From: an uncultured Clostridia bacterium
GTDB lineage: Bacteria; Bacillota; Clostridia; TANB77; CAG-508
Assembly (NCBI GenBank): GCA_947630155.1
Contig: CANRGM010000002.1
Location: 1-44,003, forward strand
Direction: 5' to 3'
DNA: 44,003 nucleotides
The notes under the pieces were generated by a model that was not told the origin of the DNA, made no database searches, and was given only the letters and a program-made list of their open reading frames with translations. The translations under genes and the position numbers were made by a program. Shown in pieces: positions 28,225 through 40,384 of the stretch (positions are counted from its first letter, which is position 1; each line of letters begins with the position of its first letter).

Positions 28225-28336
28225 TGAGAAACGAAAATTTTCGTTTCTTTTTTTGTAATATAAGATTATTGACTTTTACAATGTTCTATGTGATAATTAA
28301 AATATGTTAATTTATAAAAATAAAGGAGGAAATATT

Positions 28337-28888
28337 ATGTGGATTGTTTATGTATTAATAGCAATTGTAGTAATAATTTTATTGTATGTTTTGGCAACAT
28401 ATAATGGTTTGGTAAAACTAAGAAATCGTGTAAATGAAGCTTTTTCAACAATGGATGTATATTTGAAAAAAAGATGGGATTTGATTCCTAATATTGTTGA
28501 AACAGTAAAAGGATATGCAAAACATGAAAAAGAAACATTAGAGGAGGTAATAGGCCTTAGAAATACTCCTTATGAAAAAATGAGTAATGAGGATAAAGTA
28601 GAATTAAATAATAAGTTATCACAAGGAATAAATAAATTAATTGCAATTTCAGAAGCCTATCCAGATTTAAAAGCAAATCAAAATTTTATAGACCTATCAA
28701 ATCAATTATCTAAGGTTGAAGAGGATATTGCTAACTCTAGAAAATTTTATAATGCAACAGTAAGAACTTTAAATGACAAAATACAAATTTTCCCAAATAA
28801 TATAATTTCAGGAATTATGGGATTTAAAGTTCAAACAATGTTTGAAGCTGATGAAAGTGAAAGAGAAAATGTTAATGTTAAATTTTAA
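28337..28888 (+). CDS. LemA family protein
   Basis: YNGLVKLRNRVNEAFSTMDVYLKKRWDLIPNIVETVKGYAKHE; ATG at 28337 follows AAGGAGG. Confidence 0.93.
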   Translation: MWIVYVLIAIVVIILLYVLATYNGLVKLRNRVNEAFSTMDVYLKKRWDLIPNIVETVKGYAKHEKETLEEVIGLRNTPYEKMSNEDKVELNNKLSQGINKLIAISEAYPDLKANQNFIDLSNQLSKVEEDIANSRKFYNATVRTLNDKIQIFPNNIISGIMGFKVQTMFEADESERENVNVKF

Positions 28889-28904
28889 TCATTGGGAGGA
28901 ATAC

Positions 28905-30917
28905 ATGAAACAAACAATAAGTAAAGTACTATTGTCTTTTATAATTATTCTATCAGTTTTTTGTATAAGTTGGACCAGTGTAGAAGCTACTAATAATATT
29001 AGTAGCTTAGATTATTATTTGAAAGATTCGGAATATAATAACATTAGCGAAACATCTGATACAACTCCAAGTCAAAACAGCCTATATAAAACAAATGATT
29101 ATGTGATAGATAGTTATGATATTGATATAAAAGTAAATGAAAATAATACTTATGATATAACAGAAACTATAGATGCCTATTTTAATGCAAGCAATAAACA
29201 TGGAATCTTTAGAAAAATTCCATTAAGAAATACTATTACAAGACTAGATGGTACAACAACGGAAAATAAGGCTAAAATTACTAATATAAGTGTTAATGAT
29301 AGTTATTCAATTTCAAGAGAAAATGATAATTATGTTATAAAAATAGGTTCAGCAGAAAAAACAATAAAAGGTAAGAAAAGATATATAATTAAATACAATT
29401 ATAATATTGGAAAAGATCCCTTAAAAGATATTGATGAATTGTATTACAATATTATAGGCGATAAATGGGATACTGTAATTGGTAATATAACTTTTAAAAT
29501 AACTATGCCAAAGGAATTTGATAGTGATAAATTAGGATTTTCATCAGGATATAGAGGTTCTATAGAGAATTCTGAAATTAATTACAATGTAGACGGAAAT
29601 ACTATTTCAGGTAGCTATAATGGAATTTTGTCACCATATCAAGCTTTAACTATAAGATTGGAATTACCAGAAGGGTATTTTGTTGGAGCAGGTTTTTTAA
29701 CAATGTCTGATTATATTATTTTTGCGATACCTGTAATATTTGTGTTTATATCACTGATTTTGTGGTATAAATATGGGAAAGAAGATGAAACTGTTGAAAC
29801 TGTAGAATTTTATCCGCCTAATGGATTAAATAGTTTAGAGGTGGGTTATATATATAAAGGTGAAGTTACCAATAAAGATGTAATATCATTATTGATTGAT
29901 TTAGCCAATAAAGGGTACATAAAGATTGAGGAATATAAAGAAGATGAGGGAAGTAAAGTATTAAGTAGCAAAAATAAAGGCTTTAAAGTTATTAAATTAA
30001 AAGAATATGATGGTAATAATGAAATAGAAAAAAAATTTATTAATGGTTTATTCAAAAAATTTGCTGGTGTAGGTGAAGAAGTAACAAGTGATGCTTTGAA
30101 TTATAAATTTTATAGTACAATTGATGAAATAAAATCAAAATTTAAAAATAAAAAAGAAGATAAAATATTTAGCTATAACACTAAACAAAAAATAATTATA
30201 AATATTATGATAATTATAACGATATTATTAATTACAATAAAACCATTAATAGAATATTCATTTCCAGAAATGATAATTCCAGCATTAGTGTTTCCAGGTA
30301 TTGCACTTTTAACTATAAATGAACTCGTGTTTAATAACAAAAATTCTTATGAAAAGGTATTTGGAATTATATGGGCATTTATGTTTGGAGGAATACCATG
30401 GAGTATTATGGTACTACCGGCTCTTTTATCTGAACCTTTTTATCTTGTAGGCTATTTAATAGGTATTGCATGTATTATTATGATGATGAGATGTAAAAAA
30501 TATCTGAATAAAAGAACACCATATGGTAATGAGTTATATGGAAAAATAAAAGGTTTTAAAACATTTTTAGAGACAGTGGAAAAGGAAAGACTAGAACTTA
30601 TGGTAGAAAAAGATCCAACATATTTTTATAATATTCTTCCATATACATATGTTCTAGGTATTTCTGATAAATGGATAAGTAAGTTTGAAACAATAGCATT
30701 ACAGCCACCTAGTTGGTATGATAGTACTAATGCTTTTGATGTTATTACCTTTGCTACATTTGTTACAGGAACAATGAGTACAGCTAACAGGGTAATGACA
30801 TCTACGCCACGTAGCAGTTATGGTGGAGGATATTCAGGAGGATTTTCAGGAGGTGGTTCTTCTGGAGGAGGATTCTCAGGAGGCGGCTCTGGCGGAGGCG
30901 GAGGCGGTTCTTGGTAG
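28905..30917 (+). CDS. DUF2207 domain membrane protein
   Basis: DYDIDIKVNENNTYDITETIDAYF...HGIFRKIPLRN, TM segments, Gly/Ser-rich C-terminus; follows lemA; ATG 28905 after GGGAGG. Confidence 0.88.
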   Translation: MKQTISKVLLSFIIILSVFCISWTSVEATNNISSLDYYLKDSEYNNISETSDTTPSQNSLYKTNDYVIDSYDIDIKVNENNTYDITETIDAYFNASNKHGIFRKIPLRNTITRLDGTTTENKAKITNISVNDSYSISRENDNYVIKIGSAEKTIKGKKRYIIKYNYNIGKDPLKDIDELYYNIIGDKWDTVIGNITFKITMPKEFDSDKLGFSSGYRGSIENSEINYNVDGNTISGSYNGILSPYQALTIRLELPEGYFVGAGFLTMSDYIIFAIPVIFVFISLILWYKYGKEDETVETVEFYPPNGLNSLEVGYIYKGEVTNKDVISLLIDLANKGYIKIEEYKEDEGSKVLSSKNKGFKVIKLKEYDGNNEIEKKFINGLFKKFAGVGEEVTSDALNYKFYSTIDEIKSKFKNKKEDKIFSYNTKQKIIINIMIIITILLITIKPLIEYSFPEMIIPALVFPGIALLTINELVFNNKNSYEKVFGIIWAFMFGGIPWSIMVLPALLSEPFYLVGYLIGIACIIMMMRCKKYLNKRTPYGNELYGKIKGFKTFLETVEKERLELMVEKDPTYFYNILPYTYVLGISDKWISKFETIALQPPSWYDSTNAFDVITFATFVTGTMSTANRVMTSTPRSSYGGGYSGGFSGGGSSGGGFSGGGSGGGGGGSW

Positions 30918-30980
30918 AATTAAACTTCGTAAAGATGAACTTTTCATGAATTTAAGCCAAAGAATTTATTTTTTTAAATC

Positions 30981-31022
30981 AATAATTCGAAGAAATAAAA
31001 GTTTATTTCTTCGAATTATTTT
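30981..31022. terminator. Bidirectional terminator
   Basis: aataattcgaagaaataaa-ag-tttatttcttcgaattatttt, 19-bp perfect stem. Confidence 0.85.
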
Positions 31023-31035
31023 GATTATAAAAAAA

Positions 31036-31755
31036 TCAGATTTTTAAAGATGTTTCTAAAGCAAGAAGAATCATATCATTTAGAGACTTTTCTCTATCTT
31101 CAGAAGAAATTTGTTGCTTTTTGTAGTGAGAGTCAACTACTGTTAGTAGGCAAGCTGCCTTTTTATTTAAGTATTTTGCTGTGTAGAATAAAGCAAAAGA
31201 TTCCATTTCAGCAGCTTTTAAATTAAAATCTTTAGGTAATCTGTCAAGTAAAATATTTAAATTTTCAACATAATAATCAAAACATTCTCCACAAAGTACA
31301 TTTGCAGGAATGCAATTTATATTTTTTTCATTTGAAGTTTCTTTTATAAGTGAATTTAAATGTTCATCAGCTTCAATTAAATGACAATCTGCATTATTTA
31401 ATGCTTTAGAAAAATTGCCTTCAGTGTAACTTTTTTCAACTAAAATAGTATCAAAAATATTTAATGATTCATCATATGCTCCACAAGAACCTATACGAAT
31501 TATAGTATCTACATCATAGAATTTATATAATTCATAACAATAAATTCCCATACTAGGCATTCCCATACCAGATGAGAAAATTGTTATTTCCTTTCCTTTA
31601 TATGTTCCGGTATAAGCTAACATATTTCTAACTGAATTGACTAATCTAGGATTGTCTAAAAAATTTTCTGCAATATATTTTGCACGTAATGGATCTCCAG
31701 GACATAAAACTATTTTTGCAATATCATCCTTTTGAGAACTAATATGTGGTGTCAT
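31036..31755 (-). CDS. deoD: Purine-nucleoside phosphorylase (DeoD type)
   Basis: VLCPGDPLRAKYIAENFL, SSGMGMPSMGIYCYEL, RIGSCGA, AAEMESFALF. Confidence 0.94.
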   Translation of the reverse strand: MTPHISSQKDDIAKIVLCPGDPLRAKYIAENFLDNPRLVNSVRNMLAYTGTYKGKEITIFSSGMGMPSMGIYCYELYKFYDVDTIIRIGSCGAYDESLNIFDTILVEKSYTEGNFSKALNNADCHLIEADEHLNSLIKETSNEKNINCIPANVLCGECFDYYVENLNILLDRLPKDFNLKAAEMESFALFYTAKYLNKKAACLLTVVDSHYKKQQISSEDREKSLNDMILLALETSLKI

Positions 31756-31996
31756 AATAAATTCCTCCCTTACATTTTTAGAATTACTATAGTATATCTT
31801 AAATTTGATATTTTACTATAATATAAAATTAATTTATAAATAGTTGAGTTATTTTAAGTATATACTACTTACTGGTTTTGGTCAATGAGAAAATTTTATT
31901 GACTTTACTGACACAATATGTGATAATTAATTCATAGAAAAACTGTTAATAATGATTTAAGTTTATTATATAATATTTAAGTAAAGGAGCAAAAAA

Positions 31997-32635
31997 ATGG
32001 CTATATTTTGTATTTTAGTTGGATTTATTATTTTAGGAATATCATTATATATTATAATAAAAACTAAACAATTAAATAAAAAAGGAGTTAAAATTATAGC
32101 GACTGTTGTAAATTGCGAAAAAATAGAAAAAAAACTTAATGATAAAACAGTAGAACTTGGATACAATACTACTTTTAGTTTAGAATATAAAGGAGATATT
32201 TATGAAGAAACTCTAAAAACATCTAAATCATATGAAGTAGGAAGTAATCATAAAGGAACATATATTCATAATGGAAAACAAGGAAATTTGTATTTAGAGA
32301 AAGAAGGAATTTTTAATGGGAGCATACAAAGCGGGCTCCTTGTGCTTTATTTATCAGGAATTCCTTTCTTATTAGCACTAATTTTTGCAGCTCCTGTTAA
32401 TCAAGAAATATCATTTGCTATTTTATTCATATATATTTTGGCATTTGTAATAGGCATTAGTCTAGCACCTAATACTTTTTCAAGGTTTAAATATGATGAT
32501 CCTCAAAGTGCCAAAGGAGTTAGTTTAAAGGAATTTTTTAAGATAATAGAAAAACCTAACAAAGATGATGAAAATATAGATAAGAACGAATTAGATAGTG
32601 ATCCTATTAAAAATAATAATAAGGATGAACAATAA
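31997..32635 (+). CDS. Membrane protein, DUF3592-like
   Basis: Two TM regions flanking KKGVKIIATVVNCEKI...YNTTFSLEYKGDIYEETL. Confidence 0.6.
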   Translation: MAIFCILVGFIILGISLYIIIKTKQLNKKGVKIIATVVNCEKIEKKLNDKTVELGYNTTFSLEYKGDIYEETLKTSKSYEVGSNHKGTYIHNGKQGNLYLEKEGIFNGSIQSGLLVLYLSGIPFLLALIFAAPVNQEISFAILFIYILAFVIGISLAPNTFSRFKYDDPQSAKGVSLKEFFKIIEKPNKDDENIDKNELDSDPIKNNNKDEQ

Positions 32636-32664
32636 CATTTTATTTATAAATTTAACTAAAACTA

Positions 32665-32693
32665 TTGAAAAATAAAAAAATACATGCTAGAAT
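32665..32693 (+). promoter_or_regulatory. pyrG promoter
   Basis: TTGAAA, 17-nt spacer, TAGAAT. Confidence 0.7.
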
Positions 32694-32699
32694 AATTTT

Positions 32700-32752
32700 A
32701 GATTTAAAAAAAACCGCGTTTTTTGTGGAAATTTTTTAAATCTTTTTTTATT
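32700..32752 (+). promoter_or_regulatory. pyrG leader hairpin/terminator (candidate attenuator)
   Basis: agatttaaaaaa...ttttttaaatct arms (32700-32711/32732-32743) then tttttta tttt, ~60 nt upstream of pyrG. Confidence 0.65.
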
Positions 32753-32767
32753 TTCAAAATATCATAA

Positions 32768-34417
<1,650 letters not shown>

Positions 34418-34494
34418 TCTTGTAAAAGGTTGTAATTACTTGACAAAAGCTATGTTCATTGATAATATAATGGTGAAATGCAAGGGGGAATATA

Positions 34495-35001
34495 ATGCTA
34501 ATTTATCCAGATTTTTATTTTGATAATGTTAGAGATGTGAAATTAGACTTTCTAAGAAAGCATAATATAAAAGGTCTTATTTTAGATGTTGATAATACAT
34601 TAATTGATTTCTATAAAAAGTTTGAAGAGGGTACTGAACAATGGGTACAAGAATTAAAAAACGCTGGAATAAAATTTTGTATAGTTTCTAATACTAATAA
34701 AATTGAAAAGGTTAAATATGTTGCAGAAAGTTTAGATATTCCATATTTTTATTTTTCAAAAAAACCATCAAAAAAGGGATTTATGAAAGCAAAAGAAGAA
34801 ATGGGATTGAATGTAGAAAATATTGCAGCAATAGGTGATCAAATAATGACTGATGTTATAGGGGCTAACAGATGTAAAATGTTATCAATATTGGTAAAGC
34901 CAATATCAGAGCAGGATATTTTTATTACCAAAATCAAAAGACCATTAGAAAACAAAATTATTAAAAGATATTTGAAAAAAATGAAGAAAGAGAAGGTATA
35001 A
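34495..35001 (+). CDS. YqeG-family HAD-IIIA phosphatase
   Basis: YPDFYFDNV...GLILDVDNTLIDF; IGDQIMTDVIGANR. Confidence 0.92.
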   Translation: MLIYPDFYFDNVRDVKLDFLRKHNIKGLILDVDNTLIDFYKKFEEGTEQWVQELKNAGIKFCIVSNTNKIEKVKYVAESLDIPYFYFSKKPSKKGFMKAKEEMGLNVENIAAIGDQIMTDVIGANRCKMLSILVKPISEQDIFITKIKRPLENKIIKRYLKKMKKEKV

Positions 35002-35002
35002 A

Positions 35003-35752
35003 ATGTTTATTAATAATATACATATTTTCTGGTTTGTTGGAATAGGATTATTAGGTTTAGTAGTTGGAAAATTTATAGGACTAATGAATCAAAATTTGCC
35101 TGAACATAAGGAAATTCTAGATATAGAAACCATAAAAGAATATATGAAAAACTCAAATGCTAATTATGCATTAATGATAATTACAAGTGTAATATATATA
35201 GCTCTTTTACGCGTAATAGGAATGGAAGATATAATAGAATTACTACAATTCTTAATTCTTACTCCTATGTTAATTTCTGCATTTTGTATTGATTATAAAT
35301 TACAAATAATTCCAAATAGATTAACTATAACAATGTTAGAGGTTGGTATTGCATTTAGTTTTTTTAGAGGAATAAATAACTTAAATATAGCAGTAGAAAT
35401 GTGGCTTGGAATGATAGTTGGTGCAACAATATTTTTAGTATTAACATTTTTAGGAAACTTGGTATTTAAAAAGAAAACAATGGGATTTGGCGATGTAAAG
35501 CTTATGGGAACTCTGGGCTTGTTTTTTGGCTGGAGAAATATAATAGCAATATCAATATTGTCATTCTTCATTGCCGCAATATTCAGTATTATGCTAATAA
35601 TAAAATGTAAAGTAAAAAAACAAGAAGTAAATGAATTTATTCCATTTGGACCATTTATAGTATTAGCTGCTTTTGTAGTGATGTTCATACCCTTAAATAT
35701 TTGGATAAGGTTAATTTTTACTGTTTTCACATTTGGTAGATATAATATATAG
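35003..35752 (+). CDS. A24 prepilin peptidase
   Basis: AFCIDYKLQIIPNRLT and GFGDVKLMGTLGLFFGW aspartate motifs; polytopic. Confidence 0.85.
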   Translation: MFINNIHIFWFVGIGLLGLVVGKFIGLMNQNLPEHKEILDIETIKEYMKNSNANYALMIITSVIYIALLRVIGMEDIIELLQFLILTPMLISAFCIDYKLQIIPNRLTITMLEVGIAFSFFRGINNLNIAVEMWLGMIVGATIFLVLTFLGNLVFKKKTMGFGDVKLMGTLGLFFGWRNIIAISILSFFIAAIFSIMLIIKCKVKKQEVNEFIPFGPFIVLAAFVVMFIPLNIWIRLIFTVFTFGRYNI

Positions 35753-35809
35753 TTACACATAAGAAAAAAATATTAATGTAATTATTTAGAAAGATAAAAG
35801 GGTGATGAT

Positions 35810-36877
35810 ATGAATGAAAAAATAGAAGCTTTAAGAGAAAAATTAAAGAATTTAGATTTACAAGGAATGATAATTACAAATCCTGTAAATATTAGGTATT
35901 TAACTAATATAAATGCAGAAGGAGTATTGCTTTTAACAAGAAGAGAAAATGTGTATATTACAGATGGAAGATATATGGAAAAAGTTAATAATACTCTTAC
36001 AATTAATGATGAAATAATAGTTTATGATTTTAAAGAATTGAGCAGAGAGGATTACGAAAATTTCTTTACTTTTTGTGAAAATGTAGGCTTTGAAGAAGCT
36101 AATTTGACTTATGCTAAATATAAGGAATATATGCATAAATATAAAATAAATAACTTTGAAGAGACCGAAGGTTTACTAGAAAAAATGCGAATTGTAAAGA
36201 AGGAAGAAGAAATAGACTCAATAAAAAAAGCATGTATTATTACTGATAATTGTTTTGAGTATATAAAAAAATTCATAAAAATCGGTATGACGGAAAAAGA
36301 AATTGCTTTTGAAATAGAAAAATTCTTTTTAATGAATGGAGCTGATGGATTAGCATTTGATACAATAGTTGCTTCAGGTGTTAATTCTTCTATGCCACAT
36401 GCTATACCTACTGATAAAAAAATTGAAGATGGAGATCCTATTACAATAGATATGGGTTGTAGATATAATGGATACTGTTCTGATATGACAAGAACAATAT
36501 TTGCAGGACATGTTCCTGTGTATATGAAACCGGTATATGATTTAGTTTTAAAAAATCAATTAAGAGTTTTAGAAGAATTAAAAGAAGGTGCTAATTTAAA
36601 ATTAATTTCAAAAGGAGTTGATAGTGATTTTAAATTAAATGGTGTTAGTATGGTTCATAGCCTTGGCCATGGAGTTGGATTAGATATTCATGAATATCCT
36701 TTTATAAATTCTAAGAATGATTTTGTTTTAAAGGAGAATATGGTTGTTACTGATGAACCTGGAATTTATATTCCTGGAAGGTTTGGAGTTAGAATAGAGG
36801 ACACTGTTTTAATTACTAAGTATTCATCTCAGAATTTGACAATGTCTGAAAAAGGATATGTTGTAGTTGGAGTGTAA
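35810..36877 (+). CDS. M24 Xaa-Pro aminopeptidase family
   Basis: GLAFDTIVASGVNSSMPHA, ITIDMGCRYNGYCSDMTRT, HSLGHGVGLDIHE, VVTDEPGIYIPG. Confidence 0.94.
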   Translation: MNEKIEALREKLKNLDLQGMIITNPVNIRYLTNINAEGVLLLTRRENVYITDGRYMEKVNNTLTINDEIIVYDFKELSREDYENFFTFCENVGFEEANLTYAKYKEYMHKYKINNFEETEGLLEKMRIVKKEEEIDSIKKACIITDNCFEYIKKFIKIGMTEKEIAFEIEKFFLMNGADGLAFDTIVASGVNSSMPHAIPTDKKIEDGDPITIDMGCRYNGYCSDMTRTIFAGHVPVYMKPVYDLVLKNQLRVLEELKEGANLKLISKGVDSDFKLNGVSMVHSLGHGVGLDIHEYPFINSKNDFVLKENMVVTDEPGIYIPGRFGVRIEDTVLITKYSSQNLTMSEKGYVVVGV

Positions 36878-36968
36878 TAATACCTAAACTGTGAAATTGA
36901 GGAAATAATAGAATAAATATAACAATTATGGAAATACTATAAAAAAAGTTTAATAGGGAGTTTGACTT

Positions 36969-38969
36969 ATGAGAAAAAAACTTTTTTATATAGTATTTTT
37001 TTTACTCGTTTTTTATCTAATAAATATATTTAACGAATCACAGGCAACTACAAAACTAAATGGTATAGAAAACTTCCCAGATAGTTATAAACCATATTTA
37101 TACGAATTAAAAAAGAAGTATCCCAATTGGGAGTTTACTGCATTATATACTGGGATTGACTGGAATACAGCAGTTGATAATGAATATGCTAATGATAAGA
37201 ATTTAGTCCCTTTATCATATTCTGATGAGTGGAAGTGTTTGTTACCTGGAAAGTATAATGTAGAAATAGATTCTGGTTGGGTTAATGCATCAAAACATGC
37301 AATTAGATATGTTATGGATCCCAGAAATTTTTTAAATGAAGTCAGGATTTTTCAGTTTGAAAAATTAACATATGATGAAAATATAAATACGGAAAGTGGT
37401 GTTGATAAGATTCTGTATGGTACAGAGTTTTATAATAAGGCTGTTTCATATAGAGAGGCTAATGGAAATGTAGTTAATACTACAAACACATATGCTAATT
37501 TAATAATGAATGCAGGAGTTTATAGTGGAGTTAGTCCATATCATTTGGCAGCTAGAATTAAGCAAGAAGTAGGACCTTTTTTAAGCCATAATTCAATAAG
37601 TGGTAAAGTTCAGGGATATGAAGGTCTATATAATTTTTATAATATAGGTGCAACAAGTTCAGCAGAAGTTTTAGGTGCAATAAAAAATGGATTAGATTAC
37701 GCCAGAAATGGAAGTGGAGGATTGTCAAATGAAGAAATTCAAAATCAATTAATACCATGGAATACTCCAGAAAGGGCTATAAAAGGTGGAGCTGTTTTTA
37801 TAGGTAAAACCTACATTTTAGTAGGTCAAAATTGTTTATATTTACAAAAGTTTGATGTAAATAATGATAGGTCTAGTAGTTTGTTTTGGCATCAATATAT
37901 GACAAATTGCCTAGCTCCATATAGTGAATCAAAATCTATATATAATGGTTATGATAAGTTAAATATGCTTAATTCATCTATTGGATTTGTTATTCCAGTC
38001 TATGAAAATATGCCAAGTGAACCTGTAAGTAGTCCAAATATTAGTTCAAACGATTTTGTTGAAGATAATACTAAAGTATATGCAAATGTTACAGGAAATC
38101 TTAATGTTAGAAGTGGCCCTGGAACATCATATGAAATATTAATTTCAATTCCAGCAAATCAAACATTCACCAGAATAGGAAAAGGTGTTCAAAATGGGGA
38201 AAGATGGGATAAAATTTTACTAGATAATGGAATTATAGGGTATGTATTCCAATCATATGTGGAAGAGGTACCTGCTCAAGTTCCAGCACAAAGTATTCGT
38301 TTAGATATTAATAATCTCCAACTTATTGAAGGTAAAACTATGAAAATTAATGCATATGTTCTTCCAGCTGATGCAACAAACAGAGATTTAATATGGAGTT
38401 CTGAAAACTCCAATATAGCAGAAGTTAATCAAAATGGTGAGATTACAGCAATTTCTGAGGGGCAGACAGTTATAAATGTAAAATTAAAAGATGGAGAACT
38501 TAATGCAAAATGTAATATAAATGTAATTAATATAGATGAAGAGTTTTACTTTGAATTAGATGAAAGAGTTACTTTAAATGGAGATGAAATTTCTAGCATA
38601 AATTCAAGTAGTGTAGGCGATTTTAAAAAGTTGGTAAATACAAATCTTAATATGGAATTTTATGATTCAAAAGGTGTATTATTAAAAGATGATTCTATGA
38701 TTGGTACAGGTTATAGATTATGTCTTAAAAATGATAATGGTGATGAAATATATAATTATTATTTCATTATATATGGTGATGTTAATGGTGATGGTTCAAT
38801 AAATTCATTAGATGTTTTAGTTTTACAAAAATATATTTTGGAAATGAAAGATTTAGATGAATTATATTTAAAGGCAGGAAATATATCTAAAAATGGCAAT
38901 TTGCCTTCATCATTAGATGTGCTTAAAATTCAAAAGCATATTTTAGAAATTAAAAATATTGAGCAATAG
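36969..38969 (+). CDS. Secreted glucosaminidase-like protein with SH3, Ig-like (BIG2) and C-terminal dockerin-like domain
   Basis: Signal peptide; FPDSYKPYLYELKKKYPNWEFTALYTGIDWNTAVDNE; VRSGPGTSYEIL SH3; VLPADATNRDLIWSSENSNIAEV BIG2; YGDVNGDGSINSLDVLVLQKYILE dockerin. Confidence 0.88.
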   Translation: MRKKLFYIVFFLLVFYLINIFNESQATTKLNGIENFPDSYKPYLYELKKKYPNWEFTALYTGIDWNTAVDNEYANDKNLVPLSYSDEWKCLLPGKYNVEIDSGWVNASKHAIRYVMDPRNFLNEVRIFQFEKLTYDENINTESGVDKILYGTEFYNKAVSYREANGNVVNTTNTYANLIMNAGVYSGVSPYHLAARIKQEVGPFLSHNSISGKVQGYEGLYNFYNIGATSSAEVLGAIKNGLDYARNGSGGLSNEEIQNQLIPWNTPERAIKGGAVFIGKTYILVGQNCLYLQKFDVNNDRSSSLFWHQYMTNCLAPYSESKSIYNGYDKLNMLNSSIGFVIPVYENMPSEPVSSPNISSNDFVEDNTKVYANVTGNLNVRSGPGTSYEILISIPANQTFTRIGKGVQNGERWDKILLDNGIIGYVFQSYVEEVPAQVPAQSIRLDINNLQLIEGKTMKINAYVLPADATNRDLIWSSENSNIAEVNQNGEITAISEGQTVINVKLKDGELNAKCNINVINIDEEFYFELDERVTLNGDEISSINSSSVGDFKKLVNTNLNMEFYDSKGVLLKDDSMIGTGYRLCLKNDNGDEIYNYYFIIYGDVNGDGSINSLDVLVLQKYILEMKDLDELYLKAGNISKNGNLPSSLDVLKIQKHILEIKNIEQ

Positions 38970-38997
38970 GAAATATTCCTAGAAAGGATGGATTTTT

Positions 38998-40332
38998 ATG
39001 AAAAAAATCGTTATTAGTGTATTTTTTGTATTATTGTATTTTGTGTATTTTTCACATGTTGAGGCAGCTGGAACAGTGAATTTATCAGCAAGTAGCAATA
39101 CTGTTAATGTTGGAGATAATTTCACAATTAGTGTAAACTTAAGTGGAGCTTCAGTTGCTACATTGACTACAAGATTAAGTATAGATGAAGAAAAGGTTCA
39201 ATATGTTTCTGGACCAAGTAATAGCAATTATTTGAATGGTAGAGTAATATATACTTGGACAGATCCAACTGGTGGAGCATCTCCTTTAACAGCAGGGAAT
39301 ATAGCCACATTTACTTTTAAAGCTATAAGTGCTGGTAATGCAAATTTTGGAGTATCTGGAGAGTTTTTTACACCTGATGAAACATCTGTAGAACCTGTAT
39401 TTTCTGGAGTTACAGTTAATGTAAATGATGGTAATAATATGGATAATCCAAATGAAAATAATGGTCAAACAGAAAATCAACAAGGTCAGCAAAATGATGG
39501 ACAAGATGAAAATATAGTAGGAGGACAAACAAATAATCAAGATGTTGAAAATAATGTAACAAATGAAGGAACTAACACAGATGAGAATAATCCTAATATT
39601 AATCAACAGGATTCAAGAAGTAGTAATAATAATTTAAGAACCTTGCAATTAAATGTAGAAGGGATAAGTCCAAGATTCAATAGTAGAACAACTCAATATT
39701 ATCTTACTATTACAGAGGATGTAAATAATATAGAGGTTATTGCAGAACCTGAAGATACTAAAGCAAGTGTTCAGGTTATAGGAAATACTAATATACCATT
39801 AGGTTCAAGCCAGATTAGGATAATTGTAACAGCAGAAAATGGAAACAGAAAGGAATATTATATTAGTGTTAGTAAAACAAATGATATAGAACTAGCAAAT
39901 GCCAATTTGGAAAATTTAGCTATTGAAGATGTTACTCTTGTACCAGAATTTAGTCCTGATATTACAGATTATACAGCAGAAGTATTTGGAGATATAGATA
40001 GTCTTAATATTTTAGCAGTTCCTCAAAAGGAAAATGCACAAGTTTTGATAGAAGGAAATGAAAATTTGCAGTATGGGGAAAATTTAATAAGTGTTATTGT
40101 TAATGCTGAAGATGGAATAAGCAGTAAAGTTTATAATATAACTGTTGTCAAAACTGAAGGAATTCTTAGTGATACAAATGAAGATACTGAATTACAGAAT
40201 ACCGAAAATGTGGATAATGCTGTTGAAAACAATGTGAAGATGCAAAGAATTATAATAGTAGTGTTTGTTATTGCCTTGGCAATTTGTCTAATTATTTGGG
40301 CTGTTTGGAGAAAAAGAAAAAATCAACAATAA
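38998..40332 (+). CDS. Membrane-anchored cohesin-domain protein with two cadherin-like beta-sandwich repeats
   Basis: Signal peptide; VNLSASSNTVNVGDNFTISVNLSGASVATLTTRLSIDEEKVQYVSG...IATFTFKAISAG cohesin-like; two LxxLxxxxxxxxPxFxxxxxxYxxxV repeats; C-terminal TM + RKRKNQQ. Confidence 0.83.
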   Translation: MKKIVISVFFVLLYFVYFSHVEAAGTVNLSASSNTVNVGDNFTISVNLSGASVATLTTRLSIDEEKVQYVSGPSNSNYLNGRVIYTWTDPTGGASPLTAGNIATFTFKAISAGNANFGVSGEFFTPDETSVEPVFSGVTVNVNDGNNMDNPNENNGQTENQQGQQNDGQDENIVGGQTNNQDVENNVTNEGTNTDENNPNINQQDSRSSNNNLRTLQLNVEGISPRFNSRTTQYYLTITEDVNNIEVIAEPEDTKASVQVIGNTNIPLGSSQIRIIVTAENGNRKEYYISVSKTNDIELANANLENLAIEDVTLVPEFSPDITDYTAEVFGDIDSLNILAVPQKENAQVLIEGNENLQYGENLISVIVNAEDGISSKVYNITVVKTEGILSDTNEDTELQNTENVDNAVENNVKMQRIIIVVFVIALAICLIIWAVWRKRKNQQ

Positions 40333-40384
40333 TTACTATTTTGGAGCTTTTTAGAATACCTAAAAAGCTCCAAAAAATTTATAT

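Noticed and set aside
30820-31047. ORF 30820-31047 (+)
   Set aside because: Alternate-frame reading of the Gly-rich end of the DUF2207 protein and the terminator.
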